DNA of 5,193 nt from Bifidobacteriaceae bacterium (GTDB lineage: Bacteria; Actinomycetota; Actinomycetes; Actinomycetales; WQXJ01), in the NCBI GenBank assembly GCA_031258055.1, contig JAIRNM010000037.1:1-5193 (forward strand), in the 5' to 3' direction. Positions within the stretch are counted from its first letter, which is position 1. Every line of letters starts with the position of its first letter. The notes beneath the pieces were generated by a model that was given only the letters and a program-made list of their open reading frames with translations, did no database searches and was not told the DNA's origin. Both the position numbers and the translations under genes were made by a program. Positions 1-5,193 of the stretch are shown piece after piece.

Positions 1-912
1 GTAGCTGGCGGCTGTGCGCCAGGTGAGGGAAATGTCGCATCAATAGCGGACAGCGGGGCCGCGAGCGCCGCTTCGGCCGATGCGGCGACTGACGGCGAGC
101 AGCATCGAACAGCGGAGGCGATGGTGGATTGTTTGGCTGACCAGTCGGTTGACGCTCGCCTGAAGGATTTCGACGATGCCGAAAACCAGGCCGAAGTATG
201 GCCCGCCGACCAGGTCGGCCCCTGGCGGCTTTGCGATGACGAAGGTTGCGCAATGGGCGGCACTGAAGGGATATCGGAGACGGCGCTCGCTTCAATCGTG
301 GGCCAATTCGAAGCGATGGCCGCGGCCAGAGACACCGCGAACCCAAATGATGGACCGTCGTCCGGTAGCAAGCTGTTTGTCGGTGAGCGGGATTTGACAG
401 AGACATGGATACGCTGCGCGGAGGACACGGGCTATGTGACGCCGGTTTATGCCAACGACCCGAATGAAGAACTGGTCGATAAGCAACGCATCGCTCAAGC
501 CGGGGCCGCCTGGGCCGAGTGCGCCCGTTCCCATGGCTTCCCCACCACGAAGGACCCGCAAGCGCCAGTCGCTGACGACTGGACCACTGAGCCGACTGCT
601 GTATTACCGGCCTCTGTCACAGAGATTGAGTTGAGGGCGTTACTGGACGAGTGTCCCACTTTCGATAGGGCGGCGAGGATGGATGGGGACCTACGCCTCG
701 CCAAGGATCCCGGCTTGAGCGAGGAGGAGTACGAGGAGATGAAGGGCACTGAGGCTCTGATCGGTTTTGACGTGCCCTGCCAGGATGGTTCTGCCACCGA
801 ATGCGACGACGCGACCTGGGCCAAATACAATCCGCTAGTGCTGGTAATCGAAGAACAAACCAACGAATACCTCCGCGAACTCAACCGCCGAACCAGCGGC
901 GCTATTAACTGA
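1..912 (+). CDS. Cysteine-rich putative lipoprotein, 5'-partial
   Basis: The frame is open from base 1 to the TGA at 910-912, so 303 residues are visible and the true start lies before the window. An ATG at 121 exists, but its GGAGG sits only 2 bases away, and the upstream 40 residues look like a processed lipoprotein N-terminus: VAGGC (Cys 5, lipobox-like) followed by an Ala/Ser/Asp-rich linker. Past Cys 5 there are eight cysteines (about residues 44, 78, 83, 139, 174, 218, 260, 268), an even number compatible with disulfides outside the cell. A pattern of aromatic or Met, two residues, Cys, then a short polar stretch recurs at MVDC, WIRC and WAEC (residues 41-44, 136-139, 171-174). The last, WAECARSHGFP, resembles motifs in uncharacterised actinobacterial lipoproteins. 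I do not recognise a function. Anchoring to the membrane is inference because the signal peptide is not in view. It converges with the azlD end. Confidence 0.7.
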   Translation, partial: VAGGCAPGEGNVASIADSGAASAASADAATDGEQHRTAEAMVDCLADQSVDARLKDFDDAENQAEVWPADQVGPWRLCDDEGCAMGGTEGISETALASIVGQFEAMAAARDTANPNDGPSSGSKLFVGERDLTETWIRCAEDTGYVTPVYANDPNEELVDKQRIAQAGAAWAECARSHGFPTTKDPQAPVADDWTTEPTAVLPASVTEIELRALLDECPTFDRAARMDGDLRLAKDPGLSEEEYEEMKGTEALIGFDVPCQDGSATECDDATWAKYNPLVLVIEEQTNEYLRELNRRTSGAIN

Positions 913-1088
913 CCGGGTCAGAGAAACTGCGGGTCATGGCGACGAAGCCCCTGCGGCACACACCTCATGGAGCGCGTGTTGTAGGTAAATGGATTGGACC
1001 GCACTCAAGCGGAGTCCTGCCAACAGTGGCCGCCGCCAAGGGATTCGGCATGGATCGCGCCATACCGGCGGCTAACGCCCCGCCCCCA
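913..1088. other. Intergenic gap between convergent genes
   Basis: No convincing gene is visible. The gap holds an 11-base perfect dyad TGACCGGGTCA at 910-920 that overlaps the stop codon of the upstream gene, and a bulged hairpin at 996-1017 (GGACCGC paired with GCGG and TCC across a 2-base bulge). Neither is followed by a T-run on either strand, so neither is a standard intrinsic terminator, although a bidirectional terminator would be expected here. A small ATG-initiated frame from 936 runs into azlD and has no ribosome binding site or recognisable product. Confidence 0.5.
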
Positions 1089-1409
1089 TCAGGGGAACCC
1101 CAGGGCCCGCAGGCCAGCCGCGACAGCGGCGGCGATGATAACGACCACGATGAATGGCGCCCGTAGCCAAAGTGCCAGTCCAGCCACCGCGACCGCGATC
1201 AACCGAGAGTCAGCGGTCAAACCTTGACCGTTACCAACCGCTTGGACAACTAGGAGCGCCGCCAGCAAAGACACCGTTACCAAGCCCATGACTCGGCCGG
1301 TCCGCTCGCCGCCCAGCCAGGATTGGGGCACATAGGCCCCGACCAGCTTCAAAACAAGACAGACGCCAGATCCGGCCAGCACCGTCCCCCAGATCGCCGC
1401 GTTGCTCAC
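1089..1409 (-). CDS. azlD: AzlD family branched-chain amino acid export subunit
   Basis: A 106-residue small membrane protein, the usual AzlD/BrnE length. Four hydrophobic segments are visible at about residues 5-24, 40-57, 69-82 and 84-101, and the C-terminal half (DSRLIAVAVAGLALWLRAPF and on) has the typical AzlD layout of two closely spaced helices. The family works with AzlC as a two-component exporter; in Bacillus it gives azaleucine resistance, and the corynebacterial BrnFE pair exports isoleucine, leucine and methionine. The start is GTG, whose GTGA overlaps the azlC stop by 4 bases, indicating translational coupling. An AGAGGA lies 9 bases upstream, inside the azlC end. Identity rests on length, topology and the azlC partner. 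The exact substrate cannot be read from the sequence. Confidence 0.9.
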   Translation of the reverse strand: MSNAAIWGTVLAGSGVCLVLKLVGAYVPQSWLGGERTGRVMGLVTVSLLAALLVVQAVGNGQGLTADSRLIAVAVAGLALWLRAPFIVVVIIAAAVAAGLRALGFP

Positions 1410-2296
1410 CCGTCGCCATCCTCTCCGCTCGGAAGTTGGCCGCCCGCGCCTTCCTTGTCCCCAGCCGGCTCAGTCGCCCCAGCCGGTTCAGTGGCCCCAA
1501 CCGGTTCAGCCTTCCCATGCGACCCAGCGGCCGGGAGCAGGCCAACTACCAAGGCCGCCAAAGCGGCCAGCAGCACCGGTAGACCAGGGACCAGGAACGG
1601 TGTGCTGACCAGTGCGATCACGGCGGCGAGAGCCGCCGTCGCCTGAGTTCGGCGCGGCGCTAAACGCGGCCAGAGCAAGCCGAGGAAGGCGGCTGCGGCG
1701 GCGGCATCGAGCCCCCAATCCTTCGGATCAGCCATGACCGACCCTGCCAACGCCCCCACCAGGGTCAAGGCATTCCAGCAGATCCAAACACCGGCGCCAG
1801 TCCACCAAAAACCGGCTCGCTGGGCGGTCCGGTCGAACTGGGCCAGGCTTACCGCCGCCGATTCGTCAATCGTCAACTGGGCGCCGAGCAGCCGCCGCCA
1901 GCCCCGCAACCCCAAGAGCGGTCCTAACTGGACGGCGTACAGGAAGTTCCGCGCGCCCAACATGGCGGCCGGTGCCACGGCCGCGAGCCCGCCCCCGCCC
2001 GCCATTAGGACTCCCACTAGAGCGAACTGCGATCCGCCGGTGAACATGACCATTGACAGCACTTGTGCCTGCCAAACGCTCAGCCCGGCGGCGACGGCGA
2101 GCGCCCCGAACGAGATGCCGTACAGCCCCGTCGCCACCGAAACCGATACGGCCTGCCGGATCGCCTTGCGCTTTGTCTCCCTGGTGGTCCCGCCGCTGGC
2201 CTCGCCGCCCGGCCCATCCGTGGGCCCATCGGTCGGACCATTGGCCGTCCCATCCGCCTGTCCGGCCAGGGACTCGTCGGCCGCCCGACCGGTCAC
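1406..2296 (-). CDS. azlC: AzlC family branched-chain amino acid permease/exporter
   Basis: A 296-residue membrane protein. The AzlC core spans about residues 46-255 and shows family motifs: FTGGSQFALVGVL (85-97), GARNFLYAVQLGPLL (114-128) and LTIDESAAVS (141-150), with hydrophobic helices through to about 255. AzlC with AzlD forms the export pore for branched-chain and related amino acids in the cytoplasmic membrane. The family is usually about 230 residues. Here there is a polar N-terminal tail of about 40 residues rich in Gly, Pro, Thr and Asp, and a C-terminal tail of about 40 residues with ATEPAG-type repeats, both from tandem DNA repeats. The start is GTG with GAGGA 6 bases upstream (2303-2307). 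A later start would remove the N-terminal tail, but the binding site supports this one. It lies 22 bases after the MarR stop and overlaps azlD by 4 bases, so all three are probably one transcript. Confidence 0.92.
   Translation of the reverse strand: MTGRAADESLAGQADGTANGPTDGPTDGPGGEASGGTTRETKRKAIRQAVSVSVATGLYGISFGALAVAAGLSVWQAQVLSMVMFTGGSQFALVGVLMAGGGGLAAVAPAAMLGARNFLYAVQLGPLLGLRGWRRLLGAQLTIDESAAVSLAQFDRTAQRAGFWWTGAGVWICWNALTLVGALAGSVMADPKDWGLDAAAAAAFLGLLWPRLAPRRTQATAALAAVIALVSTPFLVPGLPVLLAALAALVVGLLPAAGSHGKAEPVGATEPAGATEPAGDKEGAGGQLPSGEDGDG
1461..1514. repeat. Three 18-bp tandem repeats in azlC 3' end
   Basis: Three consecutive 18-base units (1461-1478, 1479-1496, 1497-1514), each close to CCAGCCGGTTCAGTGGCC with a few substitutions. 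They encode the repeated EP(V/A)GAT segments in the cytoplasmic or periplasmic tail of AzlC. Because the unit is a multiple of three, copy-number change would keep the frame. Confidence 0.85.
2214..2261. repeat. Four imperfect 12-bp repeats in azlC 5' end
   Basis: Four 12-base units starting at 2214, 2226, 2238 and 2250, each beginning CCAT. On the minus strand they encode four-residue units DGTA, NGPT, DGPT and DGPG in the N-terminal tail of AzlC. The units are diverged, so this is an old or decaying expansion. Confidence 0.7.
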
Positions 2297-2302
2297 GACT
2301 GA

Positions 2303-2307
2303 TCCTC
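2303..2307 (-). promoter_or_regulatory. Ribosome binding site of azlC
   Basis: GAGGA on the minus strand, 6 bases before the GTG at 2296. It supports the long azlC form with the low-complexity N-terminal tail. Confidence 0.7.
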
Positions 2308-2318
2308 AAATTGGAGCA

Positions 2319-2876
2319 TTACGGGCGATGCCGCTCACTCGACCCGCCACCGCCCCGGCTGACGGCGGCTCGCTCGAACGGAGCCAGCAGCTTAGCCAGG
2401 GCGGCCGCTACCCGCTCCCGGCCAGCGGGCGGAATTGGTTCCAACAGCCGCGACTGGCGTTCAAGCAGGTCGGCAAGGGCGGCATCGACCCGCTGGCGTC
2501 CCGCTTCGGTTAGGCGCACCCGCACCACCCGCCCATCGGACGGGTCTTCGTGGCGCTCGATCAATCCCGCCGCTTCGATCCGGTTGAGCCGGTTGGTCAT
2601 AGCGCCAGTCGACAGCAGGATGGCAGCGGACATCTGGCCCGGTGTCAACTCGTAAGGCGCGCCGGAACGGCGCAGTTCAGCCAGAACATCAAACTCCCAG
2701 CCCTGAAGGCCATGAAGCGCGAAGGCGTCGCGGCGAACCTGATCGAGGTACTTAGCCAAGCGTGTCACGCGGCTGAAAATCTCCAGCGAGGAAGCATCCA
2801 GATCGGGCCGTTCGCGGCCCCAAGCGGCGACAATCTGGCTGGTGGCATCAATCTGAGCACGGGGCGGATTCTTCAT
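2319..2876 (-). CDS. MarR family transcriptional regulator
   Basis: A 185-residue winged-helix DNA-binding protein. The N-terminal dimerisation helices (about residues 28-55) are followed by the winged helix: LTPGQMSAAILLSTGAMTNR (77-96) is the helix-turn-helix with recognition helix, and DPSDGRVVRVRLTEAGR (111-127) is the wing with the MarR signature DPxDxR. C-terminal helices complete the dimer interface, then a short Gly/Ser tail follows. MarR proteins usually repress nearby genes and are released by small ligands. Its position directly before azlC (22 bases) and 21 bases after the TetR stop suggests it controls the exporter operon it belongs to, analogous in placement to Lrp-type regulators of azlBCD and brnFE. 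The ATG at 2876 has no clear Shine-Dalgarno; a TATCGT hexamer 7 bases upstream could give a leaderless transcript, but this is weak. Confidence 0.93.
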   Translation of the reverse strand: MKNPPRAQIDATSQIVAAWGRERPDLDASSLEIFSRVTRLAKYLDQVRRDAFALHGLQGWEFDVLAELRRSGAPYELTPGQMSAAILLSTGAMTNRLNRIEAAGLIERHEDPSDGRVVRVRLTEAGRQRVDAALADLLERQSRLLEPIPPAGRERVAAALAKLLAPFERAAVSRGGGGSSERHRP

Positions 2877-2897
2877 ACCGCCAACGATAGCCCAGGA

Positions 2898-3542
2898 TCA
2901 CTTGACGTCGAGGTTAGTGTTCAGACGCGGCGCCCGCTCCATGCCCCGCAGCCCGTTCCAGGCAAGGTTGGTTAGGTGGGCCGCCACTGCGGCTTTGTCT
3001 GGTTCCTTCGACTCCAGCCACCATTGGCCGGTGAAAGCGGTCATGCCGACCAGCATCTGGGCGTAGAGCGCGGCCGTGGCCGGGTCTAGGTTATGGGTCT
3101 CGAATTCGGTCGCCAACAACCCCTCGACGGTCTTGGCGGCGTCTCCGAGCATTGATGAAAAAGGCCCGTTTGCCTGCGCCACCGGCGAATCGCGGACCAG
3201 AATCCTAAAGCCGTCCTCGTTTTCTTCGATGTAGTCGAGCAGGGCCAGCGCCGTCCGCTCGACTATTTGTCTGGGGTGCCCTTGTGTGTTCAACGCCGCC
3301 GTCAAGCGGTTGGACAGGTCGCCCACTTCGCGGTCCACCACCACCGCGTAGATGCCTTCTTTGCCGCCGAAGTGCTCATACACGACCGGTTTAGAAACCT
3401 CGGCGCGAGCGGCGATCTCCTCCACCGAAGCGGGCTGAAAACCTTTCTCAGCGAACACGCTGCGCGCTACCGTCACCAACTGTTCGCGCCGCTGCCGTCC
3501 TGTCATCCGGGGCCGGGCTGGTTGTTTCGCGCGGGATGCCAT
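2898..3542 (-). CDS. TetR family transcriptional regulator
   Basis: A 214-residue TetR-type repressor of normal family length. The helix-turn-helix spans about residues 38-57 (ASVEEIAARAEVSKPVVYEHF), preceded by the conserved amphipathic helix RREQLVTVARSVFAEKGF (18-35) and followed by GGKEGIYAVVVDRE. The C-terminal ligand and dimer domain has GFRILVRDSP (111-120), YAQMLVGMTAFTGQWWLE (160-177) and AHLTNLAWNGLRGMER (188-203), a pattern seen in a widespread actinobacterial TetR group with unknown ligand. The ATG at 3542 has no Shine-Dalgarno; a CAGAAT hexamer ends 7 bases before it, so a leaderless start is possible. A later ATG at residue 13 is an alternative start. The stop is 21 bases before the MarR start, placing it at the head of the TetR-MarR-azlC-azlD cluster. 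Whether it controls that cluster is inference. Confidence 0.93.
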   Translation of the reverse strand: MASRAKQPARPRMTGRQRREQLVTVARSVFAEKGFQPASVEEIAARAEVSKPVVYEHFGGKEGIYAVVVDREVGDLSNRLTAALNTQGHPRQIVERTALALLDYIEENEDGFRILVRDSPVAQANGPFSSMLGDAAKTVEGLLATEFETHNLDPATAALYAQMLVGMTAFTGQWWLESKEPDKAAVAAHLTNLAWNGLRGMERAPRLNTNLDVK

Positions 3543-3601
3543 GGAATCAATTCTGCCCGATCAGACCACTCCGAGGCCCGATGCCGTCTGGCCCAGGTTC
3601 C
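3543..3601 (-). promoter_or_regulatory. Putative promoter/operator region of the TetR gene
   Basis: This stretch lies directly upstream of the TetR start. It contains GCCCGAT as a direct repeat on the plus strand at 3555-3561 and 3576-3582, exactly 21 bases (two helical turns) apart, CAGAC/GTCTG inverted halves at 3562-3566 and 3586-3590, and a possible minus-strand -10 CAGAAT at 3550-3555. No good -35 is visible. TetR proteins commonly bind their own promoter, so this is where an operator should be, but no strong palindrome is present. Confidence 0.3.
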
Positions 3602-3621
3602 GTCAACGCACTCGCGTTGGC
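3602..3621 (-). terminator. Hairpin, candidate terminator after the ClbS/DfsB gene
   Basis: GTCAACGC and GCGTTGGC flank the 4-base loop ACTC, giving an 8-bp stem with one G-T wobble. It begins 26 bases past the TGA at 3648-3650. There is no T-run after it on the minus strand, so it is not a classic intrinsic terminator; many high-GC bacteria use such U-poor stems. A regulatory site for the TetR gene is an alternative. Confidence 0.4.
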
Positions 3622-3647
3622 CATGCTCGCCTGCGGCGCTAGCCAGT

Positions 3648-4169
3648 TCAGGAAGGTGTGCCCGCGTAGGTGCGCCTGTGCTGGTGTAGCTTCTTCATCG
3701 CCCAGTCGTAGTGGCTCGAAGTCGCGCTGATGAAATAGGCGCCGAGCGTGGTCGACTTGGTCCATGGATACACGCCGCGCGAGAAGAGCTCGTCGTTAGT
3801 GTGCGATTCGATCAGCCTGACGACCTGGGTGTGAGAAGCCTCAAACGCTTCTCTCGCGTGCGAAAGCGGAACCAACTGGGCCTTCTCCCACACTTCCTGG
3901 TTCAGCAAGGGAAGCGTTTTCCAGGTGTACCCCTCGCCAGGAACCGCCGGAACACCTCCCTCGACGGTCCCGACTAAGTGCCACTCAATGACCATCCCGT
4001 GCCAGGTGTGCAGGTGCCAAAGAACGTCGCGCACGTTCCGGTCGCGGTCCTCGAAGGCGAACTCGGCTTCGATCGCCCCAGCGGGAAGATGGTCGATGAG
4101 GCCCGTCAGCTTCGCGAAGCCGTCCGATGCCGCCAACAGCAGGTCGTCCCTGGTGGTTGGTCGCGCCAT
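3648..4169 (-). CDS. ClbS/DfsB family four-helix bundle protein
   Basis: A 173-residue soluble protein matching the ClbS/DfsB (DUF1706, DinB-like fold) family in length and in motif order: TRDDLLLAASDGFAKLTGLI (6-25), RNVRDVLWHLHTWHGMVIEW (44-63), YTWKTLPLLNQEVWEK (81-96), ASHTQVVRLIESHTNDELF (111-129) and, at the C-terminus, YPWTKSTTLG then SSHYDWAMKKL (134-161). The best known member, ClbS of colibactin-producing E. coli, is a cyclopropane hydrolase that protects the producer from its own genotoxin; most other members have no known substrate. An ATG 10 codons upstream is possible, but the start at 4169 is preferred because GAGGAGG lies 6 bases before it and the family begins here. It follows the MerR stop by one base, so the two are translationally coupled and it is the likely target of that regulator. 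Confidence 0.9.
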   Translation of the reverse strand: MARPTTRDDLLLAASDGFAKLTGLIDHLPAGAIEAEFAFEDRDRNVRDVLWHLHTWHGMVIEWHLVGTVEGGVPAVPGEGYTWKTLPLLNQEVWEKAQLVPLSHAREAFEASHTQVVRLIESHTNDELFSRGVYPWTKSTTLGAYFISATSSHYDWAMKKLHQHRRTYAGTPS

Positions 4170-4170
4170 A

Positions 4171-5007
4171 TCACGCCTCCTCAATCGGGAAACACACATC
4201 TGTCACCCACGCCGCCGGGTCGGGGTTCTGCGCAGGAGTTACGCGGTAGATGTTGAACATGGGGCCGGTGCGCAGGTTGTGCGCGGCAATGTGGGTGCCG
4301 AGGGCGGCGGTGACCTCGGGCATACCGTCGTAGCTGCCAACGAGGGTGGCGACCACGGCATCGCGCGCCGGAACTTCCTTGCACTCGAGAGGCGCGACGG
4401 GCGTGAAAGGCGCGACGACCCGCAGCCACACTTCGACGTCGGCATCGGACTCGCGGTACTCCGGATCGAGGAAGGTCGCGCCACTGACGCACTCGTCGCG
4501 GCTGGTCAACACCGCGCCGCTGCGCGCCATGAGTTGGCTGATCTCCTGCCAGAGATCGCCCTCATCGTTGTAGGACGGGAGGACGCGGCGACGCGCGGCC
4601 ACAGTCATCGCAGGCATCTGGATCTGGCGGACATTGATATCCATGGTGGACTCCCGCAGGTAGGCACTTATGCGGTCGAACGCCGCGCTCATGTCGTTCA
4701 GGCGTGCGCGCTCACCAGCTAGACGCTCGCCGTGGCCGGACATGATTGCCCGCAGGCGCTCAGGATCACCGCGGTTCGCCATGACCTCACCGATCTCGCT
4801 AACCGGCAGGCCCGCATCGCGCAGTCGCACGATCCAGTGGGCCCGCGTCAACTGATCCGGAGCATAGAAGCGATGGCCCGTGAACGGATCAATCGCGGCG
4901 GGCTCAAGGACACGCTGCTCCTGGTAGTGGCGCAACATACGCACACTGATCGCTGTCAACCGGGAGAACAGGCCGATCCGCAGCAGTCCCTCCTGCTGGT
5001 GTTCCAT
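4171..5007 (-). CDS. MerR family regulator with GyrI-like ligand domain
   Basis: A 278-residue two-domain activator of the BmrR/TipA type. The N-terminal winged helix (about residues 8-75) reads LRIGLFSRLTAISVRMLRHY, then FTGHRFYAPDQL, then AHWIVRLRDAGLPVSEIGEV. A dimerisation coiled coil follows (about 82-118), then a GyrI-like effector-binding domain (about 122-276) with IQMPAMTVAARR, MFNIYR and the ending VCFPIEE. BmrR-like proteins bind hydrophobic or cationic small molecules and twist overlong promoters to activate transcription. A GTG at 5028 would add 7 residues, but the ATG at 5007 is preferred because a -10 element ends 6 bases before it and the 7 extra codons overlap the promoter spacer. 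Its stop is one base before the ClbS/DfsB ATG, and the Glu-Glu-Ala end doubles as that gene's ribosome binding site. The ligand cannot be read from the sequence. Confidence 0.93.
   Translation of the reverse strand: MEHQQEGLLRIGLFSRLTAISVRMLRHYQEQRVLEPAAIDPFTGHRFYAPDQLTRAHWIVRLRDAGLPVSEIGEVMANRGDPERLRAIMSGHGERLAGERARLNDMSAAFDRISAYLRESTMDINVRQIQMPAMTVAARRRVLPSYNDEGDLWQEISQLMARSGAVLTSRDECVSGATFLDPEYRESDADVEVWLRVVAPFTPVAPLECKEVPARDAVVATLVGSYDGMPEVTAALGTHIAAHNLRTGPMFNIYRVTPAQNPDPAAWVTDVCFPIEEA
4176..4182 (-). promoter_or_regulatory. Ribosome binding site of the ClbS/DfsB gene
   Basis: GAGGAGG on the minus strand, 6 bases before the ATG at 4169. It lies within the last codons of the MerR gene and fixes the start of the downstream gene. 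Confidence 0.85.
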
Positions 5008-5013
5008 GCCTCC

Positions 5014-5044
5014 ATCCAACACCCTCACACTATGTCAGGTGCAA
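5014..5044 (-). promoter_or_regulatory. MerR-type promoter with 19-bp spacer
   Basis: On the minus strand, -35 TTGCAC (5044-5039) and -10 TTGGAT (5019-5014) are separated by 19 bases, the overlong spacing characteristic of promoters activated by MerR proteins. The -10 is weak alone (3 of 6 to consensus), as expected if activation is needed. It ends 6 bases before the MerR ATG, so transcription would begin at or next to the A of the ATG and give a leaderless mRNA. The TTGCACCT start resembles the tipA promoter of Streptomyces. It should drive both the MerR and ClbS/DfsB genes. Confidence 0.65.
5023..5039 (-). promoter_or_regulatory. Operator dyad in the MerR promoter spacer
   Basis: The 17-base sequence CCTGACATAGTGTGAGG is an imperfect palindrome centred on 5031, with 6 of 8 pairs matching. 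It sits between the -35 and -10, where MerR dimers bind. The CCT...AGG outer halves match the arrangement of the TipA/BmrR operator class. Confidence 0.65.
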
Positions 5045-5076
5045 GGGCCGAATATGTCGTAGGCGAACCGTCCCAG

Positions 5077-5148
5077 CTCCGCCCCCAGGACTCGAACCTG
5101 GACTCAGGGCACCAAAAACCCGTGTGCTGCCAATTACACCAAGGCGGA
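5077..5148 (-). tRNA. tRNA-Gln (anticodon UUG)
   Basis: A 72-base cloverleaf on the minus strand. The acceptor TCCGCCT pairs with GGGCGGA (last pair T-G) and is followed by discriminator G. The D-stem is GTGT/GCAC with loop AATTGGCA. The anticodon loop TTTTGGT puts TTG at 5115-5113, reading CAA codons for glutamine. The T-arm is CCAGG-TTCGAGT-CCTGG with perfect pairing. CCA is not encoded; CTGG follows instead. In the anticodon stem (CGGGT/GCCCT) the top pair 27-43 is C-U and the last pair 31-39 is U-G, so the stem is weaker than usual. The sequence closely follows actinobacterial tRNA-Gln. Confidence 0.95.
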
Positions 5149-5193
5149 AGGTCCCTCTAGTGTGCCGCCGCTCGGCACGCCAGCGAGTTCGCC
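5149..5193. other. Upstream flank of tRNA-Gln, window edge
   Basis: No gene is visible. GTGCCG and CGGCAC at 5162-5167 and 5173-5178 form a 6-bp stem with a 5-base loop, with no T-run on either side. On the minus strand it lies where the tRNA promoter should be, and only a poor -10 (CACACT) can be proposed. The tRNA may instead be processed from a longer transcript beginning outside the window. Confidence 0.3.

Noticed and set aside
495..884. Minus-strand open frame of 129 residues
   Set aside because: Antisense to the cysteine-rich lipoprotein gene; Ser-rich composition and no recognisable motif.
996..1017. Bulged hairpin as bidirectional terminator
   Set aside because: The stem is interrupted by a 2-base bulge and is not followed by a T-run on either strand, so it cannot be called a terminator with confidence.
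936..1166. Small plus-strand frame after the lipoprotein gene
   Set aside because: No Shine-Dalgarno, overlaps the azlD 3' end on the opposite strand, and the product is low-complexity without similarity I can recognise.
1734..2513. Long plus-strand open frame of 259 residues
   Set aside because: It lies antisense to azlC and the MarR gene, both of which have clear family motifs; its product is a Pro/Ala/Arg-rich composition typical of antisense frames in GC-rich DNA, with no recognisable domain.
3925..4722. Plus-strand open frame of 265 residues
   Set aside because: Antisense to the ClbS/DfsB and MerR genes, with no domain and no ribosome binding site; a by-product of high GC content.
4171..5028. 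Longer MerR start at GTG 5028
   Set aside because: The extra seven codons lie within the promoter spacer and -10, and the ATG at 5007 fits a leaderless start at the predicted transcription start.
5029..5148. tRNA-Gln as an integration site
   Set aside because: No integrase, no second copy of the tRNA 3' end and no flanking repeat are visible in the window.
4732..5160. Plus-strand open frame of 142 residues
   Set aside because: It runs antisense through the MerR helix-turn-helix, its promoter and the tRNA gene, so it cannot be a sensible gene.

Overview
The window is GC-rich and gene-dense, with GTG starts, 1-4 base junctions between cotranscribed genes, and regulators that look like actinobacterial TetR, MarR and MerR proteins. 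The tRNA-Gln has the sequence style of high-GC Gram-positives and no encoded CCA. This points to an actinobacterium; genus cannot be fixed from the sequence.

Layout, left to right. (1) Bases 1-912, plus strand: the 3' part of a secreted, cysteine-rich, probably lipid-anchored protein of unknown function; its start lies outside the window. (2) Bases 913-1088: a non-coding gap between convergent genes. (3) Bases 1089-3542, minus strand: a tightly packed set read TetR regulator -> MarR regulator -> azlC -> azlD. AzlC and AzlD together form a branched-chain amino acid exporter of the AzlCD/BrnFE type, so this is a likely regulated efflux operon with two dedicated regulators. AzlC carries low-complexity tails at both ends, encoded by short tandem DNA repeats. 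(4) Bases 3543-3647: a short gap holding a hairpin that may end the upstream operon, plus the region in front of the TetR gene. (5) Bases 3648-5007, minus strand: a two-gene operon of a BmrR/TipA-like MerR activator with a GyrI-like ligand domain and, one base downstream, a ClbS/DfsB-family four-helix-bundle protein. In front of the MerR gene is a promoter with the 19-bp spacer and spacer-centred dyad typical of MerR control, placed so that the transcript would begin at or near the ATG. (6) Bases 5077-5148, minus strand: tRNA-Gln(UUG).

The two systems of interest are a candidate ligand-sensing detoxification operon (MerR + ClbS/DfsB) and a doubly regulated amino acid exporter. All families are known. 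The specific pairings and the MerR promoter architecture are the parts worth a second look; no wholly new system is evident.
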